Origin: Mycobacterium shinjukuense
GTDB taxonomy: Bacteria > Actinomycetota > Actinomycetes > Mycobacteriales > Mycobacteriaceae
Assembly: GCF_010730055.1 (NCBI RefSeq)
Contig: NZ_AP022575.1
Location: 3,534,001 to 3,598,000 of the forward strand
Reading direction: 5' to 3'
Length of the DNA stretch: 64,000 nucleotides
Below, in pieces: positions 61,123 to 64,000 of the stretch (position 1 is its first letter; the number at the start of each line of letters is the position of its first letter). The notes under the pieces are model-generated. The model searched no databases, was not told the DNA's origin, and saw only the letters and a list, made by a program, of their open reading frames with translations. Both the position numbers and the translations under genes were made by a program.

Positions 61123-61610
61123 CGTTGGCGGCCGATCGACGGTCCGCGTCGCCGCACCGGCCCGGCGACCCCGACCCCGACCGGCCGGTGGAGTTCTGGT
61201 CCACCGCGGCCGTCCGCGTCGCGCTGGAGGGCGGCGACATCGCCACCTGGAAAAACATCGCCGCCGCGTTGAAACGCGACCCGTATGGCCGGACGGCCCG
61301 CCAGGTCGAGGAGGTCATCCAGGGCGCCCGGTATGGCATCGCCAAGGCGCTGTGGGAGGTGCTGGAGCGCGCCCGCGCCCAGCTGGAGGCCGACGAACGA
61401 GCCGAGGTGGCCCGCCACGTTCGGCTGCTCGTGGACCGCTCCGGCCTGGGCCAGCAGGAGTTCGCGTCCCGGATCGGCGTTGGCGCCGAAGACCTGGCCG
61501 CCTACCTCAACGGCACCCTCAGCCCGTCGGCCTCGTTGATGATCCGGATGCGACGGCTGTCGGACCGGTTCGTGCGGGTGAAGAACACCCGTTCGGCACA
61601 ATCCCATTGA
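61119..61610 (+). CDS. HTH-containing conserved protein coupled to mmpL11 (Rv0201c-like)
   Basis: This 163-residue soluble protein has an N-terminal helical domain (VEFWSTAAVRVALEGGDIAT then WKNIAAALKRDPYGRT) and a C-terminal Cro/CI-type helix-turn-helix (LVDRSGLGQQEFASRIGVGA then EDLAAYLNGTLSPSA). The GTG at 61119 overlaps the mmpL11 stop by 4 bp, so co-translation is likely. It resembles Rv0201c (166 aa). It may regulate or sense the mmpL11 pathway, but direct evidence is lacking. Confidence 0.88.
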   Translation: MTLAADRRSASPHRPGDPDPDRPVEFWSTAAVRVALEGGDIATWKNIAAALKRDPYGRTARQVEEVIQGARYGIAKALWEVLERARAQLEADERAEVARHVRLLVDRSGLGQQEFASRIGVGAEDLAAYLNGTLSPSASLMIRMRRLSDRFVRVKNTRSAQSH

Positions 61611-61817
61611 TCTGGCATGCAAACGCCGACGGTGGCAGAACTACCCGGAACCTGACGGCCGGGGCGCCATTGTCAGTTCCGTCGGCGATCAATCAAACCA
61701 ACCCAGATTTCGCCAATCACCGCATCTGCCGATCAGACCTCGATATCATCCGCTGATGAAATTTATCGGCGTTGACGCGTCGGTGGTCCGGGTTCGGTGA
61801 GTTCAGAAGTGCGCAAT

Positions 61818-62941
61818 ATGTCGTTTGTCATCGCGGCGCCGGAGGCGCTGATCACGGCGGCTTCGGAGGTGGCCGCAATCGGTTCGGCGATTAGTGCGGC
61901 CAACGCCGCCGCGGCCGTCCCAACGACGCGGCTGTTGGCCGCGGGCGCCGACAAGGTGTCGACGGCCATTTCCGCGCTGTTGGTGTGCATGCGCACGCCT
62001 ATCAGGCGGCCAGCGCCCAAGCGACGGCGTTTCATGACCGGTTTGTCCGCGTCTTGACCGCCGGTGCGGACTCATATGCGGCCGCCGAAGCGGCCAACGT
62101 CGCCCCCCTGCAGCAGGCGCTGAACCTGGTCAACGCTCCCACACAAGCGTTGTTGGGGCGTCCGCTGATCGGCAATGGCGCCAACGGCGCCCCCGGAACC
62201 GGGCAAGACGGCGCGCCTGGCGGGATCTTGATCGGCAATGGTGGTGCCGGTGGCTCCGGTGCGACCGGCCAAAAAGGCGGCAACGGCGGGGCTGCCGGGC
62301 TGTTCGGCATCGGTGGCGCCGGGGGAGCCGGCGGGGTCGCCGCTACCGGTGTGGCCGCCGGGGCCGGTGGGACTGGCGGAGCCGGCGGGTTGCTGTTCGG
62401 CGCCGGCGGTGCCGGCGGCACCGGCGGAATCAGCTCCGGGCTCGACTCCGCCGGGGGTGCCGGCGGGGCCGGCGGGCGCGCCGGGCTGTTCGGCACCGGT
62501 GGCACCGGCAGCACCGGTGCGTTCGGCGCAGATGGGGGTGCTGGCGGCGCCGGCGGGGCCGGCGGGCTGCTGTTCGGCAACGGCGGCTCCGGCGGGGCCG
62601 GCGTCAGCGGGGGAGGTCGCGGCGGAGCCGGTGGCCACGCCGGCATGCTCCTCGGTGACGGTGGGGTCGGCGGCAACGGCGGTACCGGCTTCAACATCGG
62701 GGGTGATGGCGGGGCTGGCGGTAGGGCCGGGCTCGTCGGCTCCGGCGGTGACGGCGGCGCTGGCGGACAGACCGATTCAGGAGCCTCCGGCGGTGATGGC
62801 GGCAATGGCGGCGACGCGCAGTTGATCGGTAATGGCGGTAACGGCGGTAACGCCGGCGCTGGCACCGTGCCGGGCAGCGTCGGCATGGGCGGCGCTGGAG
62901 GTCGGTTGATCGGTCAGAACGGTTCGAACGGTTTGGTGTAG
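61818..62941 (+). pseudogene. PE_PGRS gene with a 1-nt deletion in the PE domain
   Basis: The ATG at 61818 starts a PE domain (MSFVIAAPEALITAASEVAA). In normal PE proteins ALFGxHAxAYQ follows, but near 61979 one G is missing in GCGCTGTTG-GTGTGCATGCG and the frame breaks after STAISALL. The rest continues in another frame from 61985 with HAHAYQAASAQATAFHDRF, then the linker NVAPLQQALNLVNAPTQALL and GRPLIGNGANG. A Gly-rich PGRS region of GGAGG/GGTGG-type repeats follows to residue ~300. If the deletion is real the gene is dead. If it is an assembly error, a full PE_PGRS of about 374 residues is encoded. It is inserted between the Rv0201c- and Rv0200-like genes. Confidence 0.85.
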
Positions 62942-63035
62942 TGGGCGTGGCCGCCGGCGGCGGCCGGCGCCTGGCCCCGAGCAGAAACGACGTATCCACC
63001 CCACCGGGCCAGGGTTATGTCGGCGAGCGCTGCCG

Positions 63036-63725
63036 CTAACGGGAGCCCAGCGGCGTGACGTCGAGCACCAACCAGTCACCGCCACGTTTGGTCAACGTCA
63101 CCCGCACGGCTGGCGCCGCCTGGCTGGCGGGCTGACCGGGCACGGTCTGGGTAACCCGCAGGATCACCGCCACACTGGCCGCCGATGGACCCAGGGCCTC
63201 GACCCCGGCCGACAGGGTGGTGGCCTGGGCGGTGACCGTGCGCTGCGCCAGGTCGGCGCTGGATTTGGTGTATTGCTCCCGGAATGCGCCCGCCCGTTCC
63301 GGCACCATCATCGCCGCCGCGCGGTCCATCGCGGCGCGGGGGGCCCCCGGTGAGAATGACGCCACCGCCTCGGCCATGCCCGAGCCGATCTGGACCACCG
63401 TGCGGGCATCCTGTTTGAACTCCCGGTCCGGCGTCGTCCAGCGGGTGTAGCCGGTCAGCACCGCCGCGCAGAGCGCGGCCGCGCACAGGAAGACCACCGC
63501 CAACCGCAGCCTGGGGGCGTCATCGTCGGTGCCGACGGTCACCGCATCGCGTCGAAACAGCCAGACGTTGATCGTCACCGCTTCGACGACCAGCAGCACC
63601 AACACCGAGCACACCGATACCCACCACAGCGGCCAGCCGAGCACCACCCCGATCGCCAGCAGCCCGGCAATCGTCGCCACCGGTGCCATCACGTCGAACG
63701 CGGCAACCCGCCACGCGTTCCTCAT
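63036..63725 (-). CDS. Mce-associated membrane protein (Rv0200-like)
   Basis: This 229-residue protein has three hydrophobic helices in the first ~90 residues (DVMAPVATIAGLLAIGVVLG, WWVSVCSVLVLLVVEAVTIN, LRLAVVFLCAAALCAAVLTG) and an extracytoplasmic C-terminal domain of the Mam type (KQDARTVVQIGSGMAEAVAS, then AAMMVPERAGAFREQYT). This domain is shared with proteins encoded after mce operons, which stabilise Mce lipid importers. The ATG at 63725 overlaps the previous stop as ATGA. Length equals that of Rv0200. Confidence 0.9.
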   Translation of the reverse strand: MRNAWRVAAFDVMAPVATIAGLLAIGVVLGWPLWWVSVCSVLVLLVVEAVTINVWLFRRDAVTVGTDDDAPRLRLAVVFLCAAALCAAVLTGYTRWTTPDREFKQDARTVVQIGSGMAEAVASFSPGAPRAAMDRAAAMMVPERAGAFREQYTKSSADLAQRTVTAQATTLSAGVEALGPSAASVAVILRVTQTVPGQPASQAAPAVRVTLTKRGGDWLVLDVTPLGSR

Positions 63726-64000
63726 CGGATGGACTCCAGCTTGGAGATCATCAGTTTGCCGTCCACATCAGAGACCTCGAGCCGCAGGTTCCAGTGCACC
63801 TGCTGCGGCTTGGCCCCGGCGTTCTCGGCGACCGACGTCGCGACCAGCATCACCGAATCGGTGCGGGTGGCAAAGGGCGGCAGTTTTGTGGTCACCACCG
63901 GCCGCACGGTGCCGGGCTGGGTGTCCAGGTCATGGTGCACCGTTTCGATCGCCACCGCCTCGATCCGACCCGTGCTGTGCGTCTGCAGCTTGCCCACCAC
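63722..64000 (-). CDS. Mce-associated protein, C-terminal part (Rv0199-like), cut by the window edge
   Basis: Only the last 92 residues are present. They form the C-terminal beta-rich part of a Mam-type domain (PVVTTKLPPFATRTDSVMLV, WNLRLEVSDVDGKLMISKLE). The stop at 63722-63724 is coupled by ATGA to the next gene. M. tuberculosis Rv0199 has 219 residues, so about 125 and the membrane anchor lie beyond the window. It should be the first gene of this pair. Confidence 0.85.
   Translation of the reverse strand: MVGKLQTHSTGRIEAVAIETVHHDLDTQPGTVRPVVTTKLPPFATRTDSVMLVATSVAENAGAKPQQVHWNLRLEVSDVDGKLMISKLESIR

Noticed and set aside
61611..61817. Possible small gene between the HTH protein and the PE_PGRS
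   Set aside because: Frames here are extensions of neighbours without start signals or domain features; best left as upstream DNA of the PE_PGRS.
62032..62886. Pro-rich minus-strand frame opposite the PE_PGRS region
   Set aside because: Translation of the complement of GGC/GCC repeats gives PPAPP repeats; it is a repeat artefact.
62400..62940. GGCGGN repeats as a CRISPR-like or tandem-repeat array
   Set aside because: The periodicity is that of PGRS Gly-Gly-X codons, with no constant spacer or repeat unit.
61985..62941. Independent Gly-rich gene starting at GTG 61985
   Set aside because: Its first residues (HAHAYQAASAQ) are the middle of a PE domain whose start lies in another frame, so it is the rear part of one frameshifted PE_PGRS gene.

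Overview
The window is a high-GC stretch of a Mycobacterium chromosome, almost certainly a slow-growing species. The gene order is recognisably that of the M. tuberculosis segment from about Rv0250c down to Rv0199, read here in the opposite orientation. Correspondences to Rv numbers are from memory of those families and gene order; no search was run. Other mycobacterial hallmarks are MmpL3, MmpL11, AftD, LpqI, a WS/DGAT, several FadE/FadA/FabG proteins, a damaged PE_PGRS gene and Mce-associated membrane proteins. No rRNA, tRNA, CRISPR array or intact mobile element was seen.

Layout. 1-610: a broken PE fragment and empty DNA. 611-4540: a succinate dehydrogenase 1 operon (small protein, membrane anchor, flavoprotein, Fe-S subunit). 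4541-5320: a flavin reductase and a possible remnant of a lost membrane protein. 5605-11407: lipid enzymes fadE5, fadA2, fabG4 and htdX. 11411-14557: a ClC-type channel, a TetR regulator and the lipoprotein LpqI. 14702-20651: a small membrane protein, the arabinosyltransferase AftD and an LMF-family membrane protein. 20680-21750: a multiply frameshifted DUF222/HNH (13E12-type) relic. 21923-27018: gabD1, a TetR, fadE4 and a phosphotriesterase-like lactonase. 27057-33437: an envelope cluster (acyltransferase, PgfA-like protein, polytopic membrane protein, glycosyltransferase, methyltransferase). 33482-40772: an aldehyde dehydrogenase with an unusual leader, a wax ester synthase/DGAT, LipC, a two-gene molybdopterin membrane oxidoreductase and LipW. 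40757-45502: an amidohydrolase/CoA-transferase pair, a double-hotdog hydratase and fadE3. 45516-50248: PEP carboxykinase and two adjacent dynamin-like GTPase relatives with degenerate nucleotide motifs. 50357-57409: trmB, a NYN-domain protein, mmpL3, an AI-2E family permease and a flippase-like membrane protein. 57650-61610: a stand-alone receiver domain, mmpL11 and an HTH protein. 61818-62941: a frameshifted PE_PGRS gene. 63036-64000: two Mce-associated membrane proteins, the last cut by the window edge.

How the genes fit together. Three themes dominate: fatty-acid and sterol-type lipid oxidation or remodelling (fadE3/4/5, fadA2, fabG4, htdX, ALDHs, CoA-transferase, lipases, WS/DGAT), export and assembly of the mycolate/arabinan envelope (mmpL3, mmpL11, PgfA-like, aftD, GT/MT/acyltransferase cluster), and redox or gluconeogenic metabolism that goes with growth on lipids (Sdh1, PEPCK). 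A shared 14-bp palindrome, TTACT-N4-AGTAA-like, lies at the fadE5 promoter, in the fadA2/fabG4 divergent promoter and upstream of the TetR at 12688-13314. This suggests a small local lipid regulon.

Compared with the M. tuberculosis order as I recall it, the window lacks counterparts of Rv0203 (hemophore), nadR-Rv0213c-fadD4, echA1, Rv0229c, nrdB (R2lox) and vapBC24. It gains the ClC gene, the 13E12 relic, the amidohydrolase/CoA-transferase pair, the receiver-domain gene and the PE/PE_PGRS loci.
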